A DNA stretch of 64,000 nucleotides from contig CANQOY010000004.1 of the NCBI GenBank assembly GCA_947625605.1, positions 1 through 64,000 of the forward strand. The letters run 5' to 3'. Positions 43,738-52,181 of the stretch are shown here, one piece after another. This DNA comes from an uncultured Clostridia bacterium (GTDB taxonomy: Bacteria; Bacillota; Clostridia; Christensenellales; Borkfalkiaceae). A program made the position numbers and the translations under genes. The notes beneath the pieces were generated by a model that saw only the letters and a list, made by a program, of their open reading frames with translations, had not been told where the DNA came from and did no database searches. Positions within the stretch are counted from its first letter, which is position 1. Every line of letters starts with the position of its first letter.

Positions 43738-44682
43738 TCAGAAAAATGTCGCAACCTGCTGTTCGGGCGGAAGCGCACGCGCCAGAGCCGAGGCTTTGAG
43801 CACGGGCCCCTCCTGCCCGTATACGGGATGATATTCGAGCTCGATGCGCGCGGTGACCGTCACCCAATCGCCCGTTTTGAGAGAGAGGCCCGACCCATGG
43901 ACGCAGACGAGCCCGCTGTATTGAATATCCGCCTCGCAGCAAGTCATGATGTGCCGGCCGACCACGATCGTATCCTTCCTCATGCGCCCGTCGGTCGCGA
44001 CGATGCCCTTGAAGCGCACCGTCTTGCCCGCGTACTTCGGCGTCTCCTCCACGAGATCGCGGTAGAAGAAGGCATAGTCGCCGTCCTTGATCTCCACGAC
44101 GTCGGCATTGAGATCGAAGGGAAGCGGATCGACGATGTCATCGTACTCCGCCTTCCCGCCAAGATACTCATAGACGATGCCGGGACGGCGCGACACGGCG
44201 CGGACGATTTTATGGAATTCCTCCTTGGAATCCTGCGGGCGGAAGCGGTTGAATACCACCATGTCCGCATACTGCACCTTGTCGAAGACGAGCTGGCGCA
44301 TATTCTGATTGTAGGAGAGAAAGGACGTAGCGTCGAAGAAAGTCATCACCTGCGCGATCAGCCATCCGTCCGGCATGGCCTCGAAGAATTTATCGAGGGT
44401 GAGCATGCCGTTGTACTCCACGACGACGCGCTGCGGTTTGTGCTTTTTGACGAGCGCGAGAAGTTTTGCCTGCGTGAGCTCTTCCTGCGAAAGCGTCTCG
44501 ATCGCATACCGCCTCACCGCAAAGCGTGCGGGCGCATACTCCTCTTCACCCTCCTCGCAGACGAGCAGAAGGGTGCGCTGCCCCTCTTCGTCGAAGCGCT
44601 CGTCCTCAAACGTCTCTTGTATGAACTTCGTCTTTCCCGCGTCGAGGAAGCCGAGAAAGAGATAGACGGGAATTTCTTTCAT
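43738..44682 (-). CDS. CobW-like GTPase fused to a DUF1980-like C-terminal domain
   Basis: A 314-residue protein. The N-terminal half is a G3E-type GTPase with P-loop GFLDAGKT (11-18), but it lacks the CxCC metal motif of its neighbour. The C-terminal part (about 200-314) contains MTCCEADIQYSGLVC (about 243-257) and KTGDWVTVTARIE, which resembles the DUF1980/TIGR03943 (YcgQ-type) soluble domain; those proteins normally accompany a predicted permease. No permease gene is present here. It starts three bases after the CobW gene, so the two form an operon. A role in zinc or other metal supply is inferred. Confidence 0.72.
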   Translation of the reverse strand: MKEIPVYLFLGFLDAGKTKFIQETFEDERFDEEGQRTLLLVCEEGEEEYAPARFAVRRYAIETLSQEELTQAKLLALVKKHKPQRVVVEYNGMLTLDKFFEAMPDGWLIAQVMTFFDATSFLSYNQNMRQLVFDKVQYADMVVFNRFRPQDSKEEFHKIVRAVSRRPGIVYEYLGGKAEYDDIVDPLPFDLNADVVEIKDGDYAFFYRDLVEETPKYAGKTVRFKGIVATDGRMRKDTIVVGRHIMTCCEADIQYSGLVCVHGSGLSLKTGDWVTVTARIELEYHPVYGQEGPVLKASALARALPPEQQVATFF

Positions 44683-44685
44683 TCT

Positions 44686-45804
44686 TTACCCCAAAAACAG
44701 CGCTCTCAGTTTCTCTTCGTCGGGCTTGCAGCCGATGACGCACAGCCGCCCCGTGACCGCGGCGGGACCGGTGCGCACGTCCGCTTCTCCGGGCACATAG
44801 TCGAAGTGCAGCCAACTCTCGCCGCCGTCCACGATCCCCTTTGCGCGCAAAATCTGGCCGTATGCGCCGCTGTCCAGCGCCGCAAGCGCCGCGGAGAGCT
44901 CTTCGCGCGTAAAAACCTTTGCGGTCTCCGTGCCCCAACTTGAAAACACCTCGTCCGCATGGTGATGATGGTGATGATGGTGCTCACCGTGCTCATCGTC
45001 ATCATGGTGGTGATGGCACTCACAATCGGGGTCGTCGCATTCGTCGTCATCATCGTCGTCGTGATGATGGTGATGGTGATGGTGATGGTGCTCGTCGTGC
45101 TCGTCATCATCATGGTGGTGATGGCACTCGCAATCGGGATCGTCGCACTCGTCGTCATCGTCATCGTCGTCGTGATGATGGACGTGCTCGGCGAGGCGGG
45201 AGAGCTCCGCTTCGAGGCTGTCCGTCTGCTGCATGGCGGAGAGAATATCCGCGCCGGAGAGCTTGTCCCAATCCGTCGTGACGATGGTCGCATGGGTGTG
45301 CTCTTTCAGCAGAGAGACGGCCTCCTCCGTCTTTTTCGGGTCGGAGGTATGCGAAAGGACGATGCAGCTCGCGTTCTCCACCTGATCGAGGAAGAATTCG
45401 CCGAAGTTTTTCAGGTATACCTTACACTTCTTCGCGTCCACCACCGTGCAGAAGGCGTTGAGACGGCTTCCCTCAACGTCCGCGCGCTGAACGGCCCGAA
45501 TGACGTCGGAGAGCTTGCCGACGCCGGAGGGCTCGATGACGATGCGCTCGGGAGCGAACTTTTCCGCGACCTCTCTGAGCGCCTTGGAGAAATCTCCGAC
45601 GAGCGAACAGCAGATACAGCCCGAGTTCATCTCCGTGATCTCGACGCCCGCATCTTGCAGAAAACCGCCGTCCACGCCGATCTCGCCGAACTCATTCTCG
45701 ATGAGCACGACCTTTTCCCCCGCATAGGCCTCGCGGATCAACTTCTTGATGAGCGTCGTCTTGCCGGCCCCCAAAAATCCGGAAAAAATATCAATTTTGA
45801 TCAT
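44686..45804 (-). CDS. CobW/COG0523 GTPase with large His/Asp/Cys-rich metal-binding insert
   Basis: A 372-residue metallochaperone-type GTPase. P-loop GFLGAGKT (9-16) and the metal-binding GCICC (62-66) identify the G3E family; NEFGEIGVD (37-45) is also typical. Residues about 208-282 are an insert made of two near-identical 36-residue repeats with runs of Asp, the motif ECDDPDCEC, and up to ten His in a row. The C-terminal CobW_C domain follows (VFSSWGTETAKVF). The insert should bind several Zn2+ or Ni2+ ions for delivery or storage. The gene is upstream of and coupled to the second GTPase gene. No Zur box was recognised. Confidence 0.88.
   Translation of the reverse strand: MIKIDIFSGFLGAGKTTLIKKLIREAYAGEKVVLIENEFGEIGVDGGFLQDAGVEITEMNSGCICCSLVGDFSKALREVAEKFAPERIVIEPSGVGKLSDVIRAVQRADVEGSRLNAFCTVVDAKKCKVYLKNFGEFFLDQVENASCIVLSHTSDPKKTEEAVSLLKEHTHATIVTTDWDKLSGADILSAMQQTDSLEAELSRLAEHVHHHDDDDDDDECDDPDCECHHHHDDDEHDEHHHHHHHHHHDDDDDDECDDPDCECHHHHDDDEHGEHHHHHHHHADEVFSSWGTETAKVFTREELSAALAALDSGAYGQILRAKGIVDGGESWLHFDYVPGEADVRTGPAAVTGRLCVIGCKPDEEKLRALFLG
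44961..45183 (-). repeat. Coding tandem repeat, 108-bp period
   Basis: Two copies of a 108-bp unit (36 codons) plus partial ends within the CobW gene. The shared landmark ATGGCACTC on the plus strand begins at 45013 and 45121. The copies differ mostly at synonymous sites. Both copies remain in frame. Confidence 0.85.
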
Positions 45805-45850
45805 AATTTGCCTCCCTGCTCAATTGCGTTTGCCTTCCGCGCCGACGGAC

Positions 45851-47080
45851 TTAAAACGCCCAATTCCCGTCCTTAAAGATCTGCACTCTCTCCCCGCTTG
45901 CGGTGACGCCGACGATTTCGAGATCCTTGGTCCCGATCATGAAATCGACGTGGATGAGGCTGTCGTTGATCCCCTTTGCGTGGATCTCCTCGTTGGACAT
46001 CGTCTCATAGCCCCTGATACATTCGTTGAACCCGCGCCCGAGTGCGAGATGGCAGCTCGCGTTCTCGTCGAACAGGGTATTATAGAAGAGGATCCCCGCG
46101 TTGTTGATGGGAGAATCGTAGGCGATGAGCGCGCATTCGCCGAGCATGGCCGCGCCCTCGTCCATGGAGATCATCTTTTCGAGCAAGTGCTGGTTCTTCT
46201 TCGCCTTGACCTCGACGACCTTTCCGCCCGCAAAGCGCACGGAGAAGTCCTCGATGAGCTCGCCCTGATAGGAGAGCGGCTTGGAGGAGTAGACGATCCC
46301 CTCGGCGACTCCCGCCTTGGGGGAGATGAAGATCTCCTCGGAGGGAATGTTGGGATTGAAGGAATGGCCCTTTACGGTCTCCTCTGCGCCGCCGCAGAAC
46401 AGACTGTTTTCGATGAGCCCGACTTTGAGATCCGTCCCGTTGGACGCCTTGTATTCGAGCGATGTAAGTTTGAGCCGGTTGAGATGGTCGCAGCGGGCGG
46501 CGAGCTCGTCGTTATGGAACATCCACTCGCGCACGGGATCGGGCCCGTCCGCACGGGCGGCCTTCAATATGGCGTCCCACAGCGCGTCCACCCCCGTGTT
46601 GCCGAGATTCTTATCCGGGAACACCTTCTTGGCCCATGCCTTGCCGGGAACGGCCGCGATGCACCACTGATACCTGTTCTCCATCTCGTCGCGGTAGGGC
46701 TTGATGACCTTTGTCCTGCTCGAACGCACGGCGGTAAACTTCTCCTGGTCGATCCCCGCAAGCCCGTCGGGATCGGCGGATTCGAGGTAGAGCATGGCGG
46801 GAAGCTCCTTGACGCGGTGTGCGAGCTTTTCGAGCTCCCACTTTTCGAACTTTTCGAGGATCTCTTCCTTTTGATATTTATAGTGCAGGGCCGTCAGGTT
46901 CTGGTGGGTCCACTCCACGGTCACCTTTCCCGCGCCCGCACGGTAGAGCTCCTCCACGACCATCTCGACGAACTCGGGCTGGTCGAGTTCGGCCTGCACG
47001 ATGACCCACTGTCCGCGCCTTACGTTGACGCCCGTCTTGGCAAGCAGTTTCGCATATCTCCTGAGTTGCAACTTGTTCAT
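45851..47080 (-). CDS. M29-family aminopeptidase (AmpS/PepS type)
   Basis: A 409-residue cytoplasmic metallo-aminopeptidase, the usual size for family M29. Typical sequences are YAKLLAKTGVNVRRGQWVIV near the start, NIPSEEIFISP in the middle, and NDSLIHVDFMIGTKDLEI near the end, where Asp and His residues help bind the metal ions. It would remove N-terminal residues from peptides. It lies 42 bases after nrdG on the same strand and may be the last gene of the nrdD-nrdG transcript. The start at 47080 gives a full-length family match. Confidence 0.9.
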   Translation of the reverse strand: MNKLQLRRYAKLLAKTGVNVRRGQWVIVQAELDQPEFVEMVVEELYRAGAGKVTVEWTHQNLTALHYKYQKEEILEKFEKWELEKLAHRVKELPAMLYLESADPDGLAGIDQEKFTAVRSSRTKVIKPYRDEMENRYQWCIAAVPGKAWAKKVFPDKNLGNTGVDALWDAILKAARADGPDPVREWMFHNDELAARCDHLNRLKLTSLEYKASNGTDLKVGLIENSLFCGGAEETVKGHSFNPNIPSEEIFISPKAGVAEGIVYSSKPLSYQGELIEDFSVRFAGGKVVEVKAKKNQHLLEKMISMDEGAAMLGECALIAYDSPINNAGILFYNTLFDENASCHLALGRGFNECIRGYETMSNEEIHAKGINDSLIHVDFMIGTKDLEIVGVTASGERVQIFKDGNWAF

Positions 47081-47122
47081 TAGAATCCTCCCTATGATGA
47101 TCTTTTTTATGTTTGCAAGGTA

Positions 47123-47644
47123 CTATGTCAGATATAGTACTATGCTATTTGTCTCTAAACTGCGCTTGACGTCGATGACGCGCTGGTTGGAGGAACCGCG
47201 GAATTTGAGACGGATGTCCTTCAATTCCTCCACGAACGGCCCGTCCACAAGCACGTCGAGCAGGGAGATGAGCTCCCCCGTCACCTCCGTGTTTGCTTGC
47301 GGCTCGTTCATGGCGCCACTCCCGTAAGTATATCCCGTATAGCACCAGATATTCTTTGCGGGGAAGCGCGCGCGCACCTCTCTGAGAAAGGGCACAAGCC
47401 CGCGCTGGTTTGCGGGCTCGAAGGGCTCCCCTCCCAATACGGAGAGCCCGGCGATATAGGAGGGCGCGAGAGCGGAGAAGATCTCCTCTTTGAGCGTCTC
47501 CGTGAGCGGCCTGCCGTAGGAAAAATCCCACGCCACGGCGTTAAAACAGTTTTTGCACCGCCTCGTACAACCCGAAACGAAGAGGGAAACGCGTACTCCC
47601 TCTCCGTTGGCGATATCCGTCTTTTTGATTTCGGCGACGTTCAT
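47123..47644 (-). CDS. nrdG: Anaerobic ribonucleotide reductase activating protein
   Basis: A 173-residue radical-SAM protein. The cluster-binding motif is CTRRCKNC (Cys26, Cys30, Cys33), preceded by NGEGVRVSLFVSGC as in other NrdG proteins. It uses SAM and a 4Fe-4S cluster to create the glycyl radical on NrdD. The gene begins 13 bases after nrdD and shares its NrdR-controlled promoter. Length fits the family (about 155-175). Confidence 0.94.
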   Translation of the reverse strand: MNVAEIKKTDIANGEGVRVSLFVSGCTRRCKNCFNAVAWDFSYGRPLTETLKEEIFSALAPSYIAGLSVLGGEPFEPANQRGLVPFLREVRARFPAKNIWCYTGYTYGSGAMNEPQANTEVTGELISLLDVLVDGPFVEELKDIRLKFRGSSNQRVIDVKRSLETNSIVLYLT

Positions 47645-47657
47645 GTTCCCCTGCTCT

Positions 47658-49826
47658 TTACAGGTGCAGGACCCGATCCTTGATCTCCTGCGTTCTGCCC
47701 TGATTCCAATATTGGGTGCCGATATACCCGCAGGTGCGGCGCGCGACGTTCATCTTGCTCTGGTCGCGGTTGTGGCAGTGCGGGCATTCCCAGAGAAGTT
47801 TCCCGTCCTCTTCCACGATGGCGATCTCCCCGTCGTACCCGCAGACCTGACAGTAATCGCTCTTGGTGTTGAGCTCCGCATACATGATATTGTCGTAGAT
47901 ATATTGCATGAGGGCGAGGACTGCGGGGATATTGTCCTGCATGTTGGGCACCTCGACATAAGAGATCGCGCCGCCCGGCGAGAGCTGCTGGAACTCGCTC
48001 TCGAATTTGAGCTTGGTGAATGCGTCGATCTGCTCCGTGACGTGGACGTGATAGCTGTTGGTGATGTAGTTCTTGTCCGTCACGCCGGGGATGACGCCGA
48101 AGCGCTGTTGCAGACACTTGGCAAACTTGTAGGTCGTGCTTTCCAGCGGCGTGCCGTAGAGCGAGAAGTCGATATTGTGCTTCGCCTTCCACGCCTTGCA
48201 CGCGTCGTTCATGTGCTGCATGACGGCGAGCGCGAACGGCTTCGCCTCCTCGTCGGTGTGCGACTTGCCCGTCATGTACTTCACGCACTCATACAGCCCC
48301 GCAAACCCGAGCGAGATCGTGGAATAGCCGCCGTAGAGCAGCTTGTCGATGGGCTCCCCCTTTTTGAGGCGCGCCAGCGCGCCGTACTGCCAGAGGATGG
48401 GCGCGGCGTCCGAGAGTGTCCCTTTGAGGCGGTTGTGCCGGTACATGAGGGCGCGGTAGCACAGGTCGAGCCGCTCGTCGAAGATGCGCCAGAACTCCTC
48501 CATGTCACGGCGGGAAGAAAGCGCAACATCGACCAGATTGATCGTGACGACGCCCTGGTTGAACCTGCCGTAGTACTTCGGGTTGCCGTTTTCATCCACA
48601 TAGGGCGTCAAAAAGCTGCGGCAGCCCATGCAGGTATAGCAGTGCCCGTTGCCGTTCTTGTCGATCTTGTATTCGAGCATCTTCTTTTCGGAAATATAGT
48701 CGGGCACCATGCGCTTTGCCGTGCACCGCGCTGCAAGCTCGGTAAGATAATAATAGCGGCTCCCGGGACGGACATTGTCCTCTTCGAGCACATAGATGAG
48801 CTTGGGGAAGGCCGGGGTGACCCATACGCCCGCCTCGTTCTTGACGCCCTGAATGCGCTGGTTGAGCGTCTCCTCGATGATCATGGCGAGGTCGGCGCGC
48901 TCGCGCTCGTTCCGCGCCTCTCCGAGATACATGAATACGGTGACGAAGGGAGCCTGTCCGTTCGTGGTCAAAAGAGTGACGACCTGATATTGGATGGTCT
49001 GGATGCCCTTCTTGATCTCTTCGCGGAGACGCTTCTCGGCGATGCGGTTGACCGTCTCCTCCATCACGGCGACGTCGGCCAGCTCCTCGGAGACCTCGCG
49101 GCGGATCCTCTGCCTGCTGATGTCCACAAAGGGCGCAAGGTGCGTGAGCGAGATGCTCTGCCCGCCGTATTGGTTGGAGGCGACCTGCGCGATGATCTGC
49201 GTGGCGATGTTGCACGCCGTCGAGAAAGAATGCGGCTTTTCGATGAACGTGCCCGAGATGACGGTGCCGTTTTGCAGCATGTCTTCGAGGTTCACGAGGT
49301 CGCAGTTGTGCATATGCTGGGCAAAGTAATCCGCATCATGGAAGTGGATGAGCCCCAAGTCGTGCGCCTCGACGATGTCGGGCGGCAGAAGGATGCGGCG
49401 CGTGAGATCTTTGGAGACCTCGCCCGCCATGTAGTCGCGCTGGACGGAATTGACCGTGGGATTCTTGTTGGAATTCTCCTGCTTGACTTCCTCGTTGTTG
49501 CATTCGATGAGCGTGAGGATGCGCTCATCCGTCGTGTTCGACTTGCGCGCGAGCGCGCGGGAATACCGATAGGTGATATACTTGCGCGCGACGGCAAACG
49601 CCTTCTGGTCCATGATCTGGTTCTCGACGAAATCCTGGATCTCTTCCACATTGACGGCGCGGTTCAGATCCCCCGCCAGCTCGGTCACCCTTTGGGCAAT
49701 GAGTTCGATCTGTTCTTCGGAGAGCCGGTTTGCCTCGCTCACTTCACGGTTTGCCTTGCGGACTGCATTTAAGATCTTCGATAGGTCGAAGGGAACCTCC
49801 GTACCGTTTCTCTTGATGATTTTCAT
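47658..49826 (-). CDS. nrdD: Anaerobic ribonucleoside-triphosphate reductase
   Basis: A 722-residue class III ribonucleotide reductase, which makes deoxyribonucleotides without oxygen. An ATP-cone domain occupies about 1-95 (KRNGTEVPFDLSKI). The C-terminal end carries four zinc-binding cysteines (CQVCG and CPHC) and the glycyl-radical loop RRTCGYIG, with Gly700 as the likely radical site. The start at 49826 has AAAGGAG eight bases upstream; a longer frame to 49934 crosses the promoter. Two NrdR boxes directly upstream of the -35 indicate repression by NrdR when dATP is plentiful. Confidence 0.95.
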   Translation of the reverse strand: MKIIKRNGTEVPFDLSKILNAVRKANREVSEANRLSEEQIELIAQRVTELAGDLNRAVNVEEIQDFVENQIMDQKAFAVARKYITYRYSRALARKSNTTDERILTLIECNNEEVKQENSNKNPTVNSVQRDYMAGEVSKDLTRRILLPPDIVEAHDLGLIHFHDADYFAQHMHNCDLVNLEDMLQNGTVISGTFIEKPHSFSTACNIATQIIAQVASNQYGGQSISLTHLAPFVDISRQRIRREVSEELADVAVMEETVNRIAEKRLREEIKKGIQTIQYQVVTLLTTNGQAPFVTVFMYLGEARNERERADLAMIIEETLNQRIQGVKNEAGVWVTPAFPKLIYVLEEDNVRPGSRYYYLTELAARCTAKRMVPDYISEKKMLEYKIDKNGNGHCYTCMGCRSFLTPYVDENGNPKYYGRFNQGVVTINLVDVALSSRRDMEEFWRIFDERLDLCYRALMYRHNRLKGTLSDAAPILWQYGALARLKKGEPIDKLLYGGYSTISLGFAGLYECVKYMTGKSHTDEEAKPFALAVMQHMNDACKAWKAKHNIDFSLYGTPLESTTYKFAKCLQQRFGVIPGVTDKNYITNSYHVHVTEQIDAFTKLKFESEFQQLSPGGAISYVEVPNMQDNIPAVLALMQYIYDNIMYAELNTKSDYCQVCGYDGEIAIVEEDGKLLWECPHCHNRDQSKMNVARRTCGYIGTQYWNQGRTQEIKDRVLHL

Positions 49827-49863
49827 AACCCCCACTCCTTTGTGCAATGCTGCGTCGGAAAAA

Positions 49864-49890
49864 AGCGTCCCCCGAAAAAAAGGGAACGCT
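49864..49890 (-). other. Stem-loop at the 5' end of the nrdD transcript
   Basis: On the minus strand AGCGTTCCC and GGGGACGCT (one G-U pair) form a 9-bp stem with a nine-base T-rich loop, followed by T6. The predicted transcription start (about 49887) falls inside the first arm, so the hairpin is at the very 5' end. It may stabilise the mRNA or attenuate transcription. Confidence 0.5.
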
Positions 49891-49893
49891 CCT

Positions 49894-49922
49894 ATTATAC
49901 AATGGGGGATCGGAATTGTCAA
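49894..49922 (-). promoter_or_regulatory. Consensus sigma-A promoter of nrdD-nrdG
   Basis: Perfect TTGACA (49917-49922) and TATAAT (49894-49899) on the minus strand with a 17-bp spacer. A promoter this strong fits a gene that is held in check by a repressor. Confidence 0.85.
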
Positions 49923-49928
49923 GTATTT

Positions 49929-49976
49929 CCACAAGATTTAGTCAAATATTTTTCTCGAAACCACTATATCTTGTGG
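49929..49976 (-). promoter_or_regulatory. Tandem NrdR boxes upstream of nrdD
   Basis: Two 16-bp palindromic boxes at 49929-49944 (CCACAAGATTTAGTCA) and 49961-49976 (CCACTATATCTTGTGG; its reverse complement is CCACAAGATATAGTGG). They match each other at 13 of 16 positions and are 32 bp apart start to start, the spacing known for NrdR box pairs (about three helical turns). They lie just upstream of the -35. The nrdR gene itself is not in the window. Confidence 0.82.
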
Positions 49977-50052
49977 TATGAACGAAAAATGGCGATTTCT
50001 GCGCGTGAAACGCAGGGCGCAGGAAGTTACACATGGAAGGCGGCGGTAGCGC

Positions 50053-50979
50053 TCACCCGATCTCCGTCACCGTGAGACCCGAGAGGATCTCCTCGTACTT
50101 TTTCCGGGTGAAGGAGAGGGTGCCGAAACTTGTGACGGTGGCCGTCCCTGCGGCGACGCCTGCACGCAGAATGTCGGGCAGATCGGCGCCCTGCTGCATC
50201 ATAACGGCGGCTGCGGCGACCATTCCGTCGCCCGCGCCCACCGTGGAGTTGACCGCCACGTTGATGCTCATACAGGAATATGTACGTCTGCCATCCGTGA
50301 TGATCGCACCGTCCTTCCCCTGCGAGAGGAGGACGACCTTTGCGCCGCGGTCGAGGAGTTCATAGCAGGCGGAGAGCAGCTCTTCGCGGGTGTTGAGCTC
50401 CCTGCCGAGGGACTGTTCGAGCTCCTGCCGATTGGGCTTGACGAGGTCTACGCCGGCTTCGAGCGCCGCAAACAGGCGCGCGCCCTCCGTATCCGCGATG
50501 CGCAGCGACTTCCCGTCTACCGCCTGAAAGATCTCGCGGTAATAGGCGGGGCCGACGCCGCGCGGCAATCCGCCCGAGATGACGGTGACCGCGGCCTCGC
50601 GGGAGAGCTGCCGCACCGATTGTTTGAGCTGTTCGAGCTGTTCCGCCTTCACGGCTCCGCCGACGTCGTTGATCTCGGTCAGCATCGAGCGTTGGTCGAT
50701 GCACTTGTAGTTCTCGCGCACCCTGCCCGCGTTCCAGACGAAGGAGTACGGGACCCCCTCTTTATCCAGCTCGCGTTCGAACATCGCGCCGTTCTCGCTG
50801 TACATGAATCCGGTCGCCCGCGCGTCCGCCCCCAGCCGCTTCACGCCGATCGCGACATTGATCGCCTTGCCCGTGAAGGAGAGCGTCTTGCTCTTGACAA
50901 CGTTGACTCTGCCGATATTCAGGGAATCGAGCTCGATGGTGACATCGACGCTCGGGCTCATACATACGGTTAATATCAT
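50053..50979 (-). CDS. PfkB-family 1-phosphofructokinase/tagatose-6-phosphate kinase-like
   Basis: A 308-residue ribokinase-fold sugar kinase. The substrate-binding loop TGKAINVA (37-44) and the ATP/catalytic motif VGAGDGMVAA with Asp251 place it in the hexose-phosphate kinase group (1-phosphofructokinase, LacC, PfkB). It would phosphorylate fructose-1-phosphate or a related hexose phosphate. No fructose PTS gene is adjacent, so the exact substrate is left open and no symbol is given. It has its own promoter (51051-51079) and sits between pfkA and nrdD; ATG at 50979 has GAAAGGGG upstream. Confidence 0.85.
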   Translation of the reverse strand: MILTVCMSPSVDVTIELDSLNIGRVNVVKSKTLSFTGKAINVAIGVKRLGADARATGFMYSENGAMFERELDKEGVPYSFVWNAGRVRENYKCIDQRSMLTEINDVGGAVKAEQLEQLKQSVRQLSREAAVTVISGGLPRGVGPAYYREIFQAVDGKSLRIADTEGARLFAALEAGVDLVKPNRQELEQSLGRELNTREELLSACYELLDRGAKVVLLSQGKDGAIITDGRRTYSCMSINVAVNSTVGAGDGMVAAAAVMMQQGADLPDILRAGVAAGTATVTSFGTLSFTRKKYEEILSGLTVTEIG

Positions 50980-51050
50980 CCGTTCCCCTTTCAGCGCCGC
51001 AATTTGCTGCGGCGAAAGCGGCGGCAGGATCCCGCCGACTTCCGTTTCCT

Positions 51051-51079
51051 ATTATACTCTCTTTCGCGGGGAATTTCAA
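51051..51079 (-). promoter_or_regulatory. Promoter of the PfkB-family kinase
   Basis: Minus strand TTGAAA (51074-51079) and TATAAT (51051-51056), spacer 17 bp. The leader contains GCCGCA/TGCGGC and CGGC/GCCG short stems, which could fold but match no known riboswitch. Confidence 0.75.
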
Positions 51080-51125
51080 GGCCTTTTGGGAAAAAAACCG
51101 ATACAGCCGCAAAAGTCGCGGAAGA

Positions 51126-52088
51126 TCACATCGAGATCATCCGAAGCGTTTCGTAGAGCTCGTAGTTGAACTTCTTCTCCATCGAGAGCGCCTCGATGAT
51201 GTCCATATCGATGATCTCGTTCTTATGGATCCCGACGACGCGGTTGCCGATGCCGTCTTTGAGGAGGCGGACCGCCTTGTTCCCGAACTGCGCCGCGAGC
51301 ATTCTGTCTGCCATCGAGGGCGAGCCGCCGCGCTGGATGTGCCCGATATTGGTGGAGCGGACGGAATACTCGGTGACCGCCTGCAAGCGGCGCGCGAACT
51401 CTTCCGCGCTCATCACGCCCTCCGCAACGACGATGATATTGGAGTGCTTGCCGTTCTCGCGGGAGCGTTTGATGCGCATGACGACGTCGTCCATATCGTA
51501 CGGGACTTCGGGCACGATGATGATCTCCGCGCCCGAGGTGATGCCCGCGTACAGGGCAATGTCGCCGCAGCGGCGGCCCATGACCTCCACGACGGAGATG
51601 CGCTCGTGCGATTCCATCGTATCGCGCAGTTTATTGATGGCGTCGATGCAGGTGTTGACCGCCGTATCGAAGCCGAGGGTGTAATCGGTATACGCTAAAT
51701 CGTTGTCGATGGTGCCGGGGATGCCGATGGTGGGGATCCCGTATTGCTCGCTGAGGATCTTTGCCCCGTGGAAGGAGCCGTCCCCGCCGATCACGACGAG
51801 CCCCTCGATGCCCCGCCTGTGCAGCGTCTCCGCGGCCTTGCGCTGCCCCTCTTCGGTGAACATCTCCATGCAGCGCGCCGTTCTGAGCATGGTGCCGCCG
51901 CGGTGTACGATGTTGGAGACGGAGCGCATGTCCATCTCGTCCATGTTGTCCTCGATGAGGCCCGCATAGCCGCGGCGGATGCCGTACACCTCCATTCCGT
52001 AATAGAGCGCCGTCCGCACGACGGCGCGGATGGCCGCATTCATTCCCGATGCGTCGCCGCCGCTTGTCAGTAATCCGATCCTCTTCAT
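51126..52088 (-). CDS. pfkA: ATP-dependent 6-phosphofructokinase
   Basis: A 320-residue protein, the standard bacterial length. ATP site GGDGS (101-105) has Gly at position 104, the mark of an ATP-dependent rather than pyrophosphate enzyme. The catalytic loop is PGTIDND with Asp128 as base, and GHIQRGGSP (about 250-258) contacts fructose-6-phosphate. It commits glucose to glycolysis. The start at 52088 has GGAGGAAAG at a good distance; the longer frame adds eight residues ahead of that site. Its promoter lies between it and dnaE. Confidence 0.96.
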   Translation of the reverse strand: MKRIGLLTSGGDASGMNAAIRAVVRTALYYGMEVYGIRRGYAGLIEDNMDEMDMRSVSNIVHRGGTMLRTARCMEMFTEEGQRKAAETLHRRGIEGLVVIGGDGSFHGAKILSEQYGIPTIGIPGTIDNDLAYTDYTLGFDTAVNTCIDAINKLRDTMESHERISVVEVMGRRCGDIALYAGITSGAEIIIVPEVPYDMDDVVMRIKRSRENGKHSNIIVVAEGVMSAEEFARRLQAVTEYSVRSTNIGHIQRGGSPSMADRMLAAQFGNKAVRLLKDGIGNRVVGIHKNEIIDMDIIEALSMEKKFNYELYETLRMISM

Positions 52089-52120
52089 ATCTTTCCTCCG
52101 TGGTTTTTTCACGAATGTCT

Positions 52121-52149
52121 ATTATAGCAGATTGTTCAAAAAAAGAAAA
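52121..52149 (-). promoter_or_regulatory. Probable pfkA promoter
   Basis: A perfect minus-strand TATAAT (52121-52126) with a weak -35 TTTTCT (52144-52149) at 17 bp. The -35 lies in the T-rich tail of the dnaE terminator. Confidence 0.5.
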
Positions 52150-52151
52150 GA

Positions 52152-52180
52152 AAAATTTCGGGATTCCCCGCGAATTTTTT
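52152..52180 (-). terminator. Terminator after dnaE
   Basis: On the minus strand AAATTCG.CGGG, a four-base loop and CCCGAAATTT form a short stem followed by a long T-rich run. It begins next to the dnaE stop at 52182 and should separate the murB-to-dnaE operon from pfkA. Confidence 0.55.
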
Positions 52181-52181
52181 T

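Noticed and set aside
44961..45183. Repeat array that might suggest CRISPR or a satellite
   Set aside because: The repeats are in frame within a CobW GTPase and encode His/Asp/Cys runs; there are no unique spacers of constant length and no cas genes.
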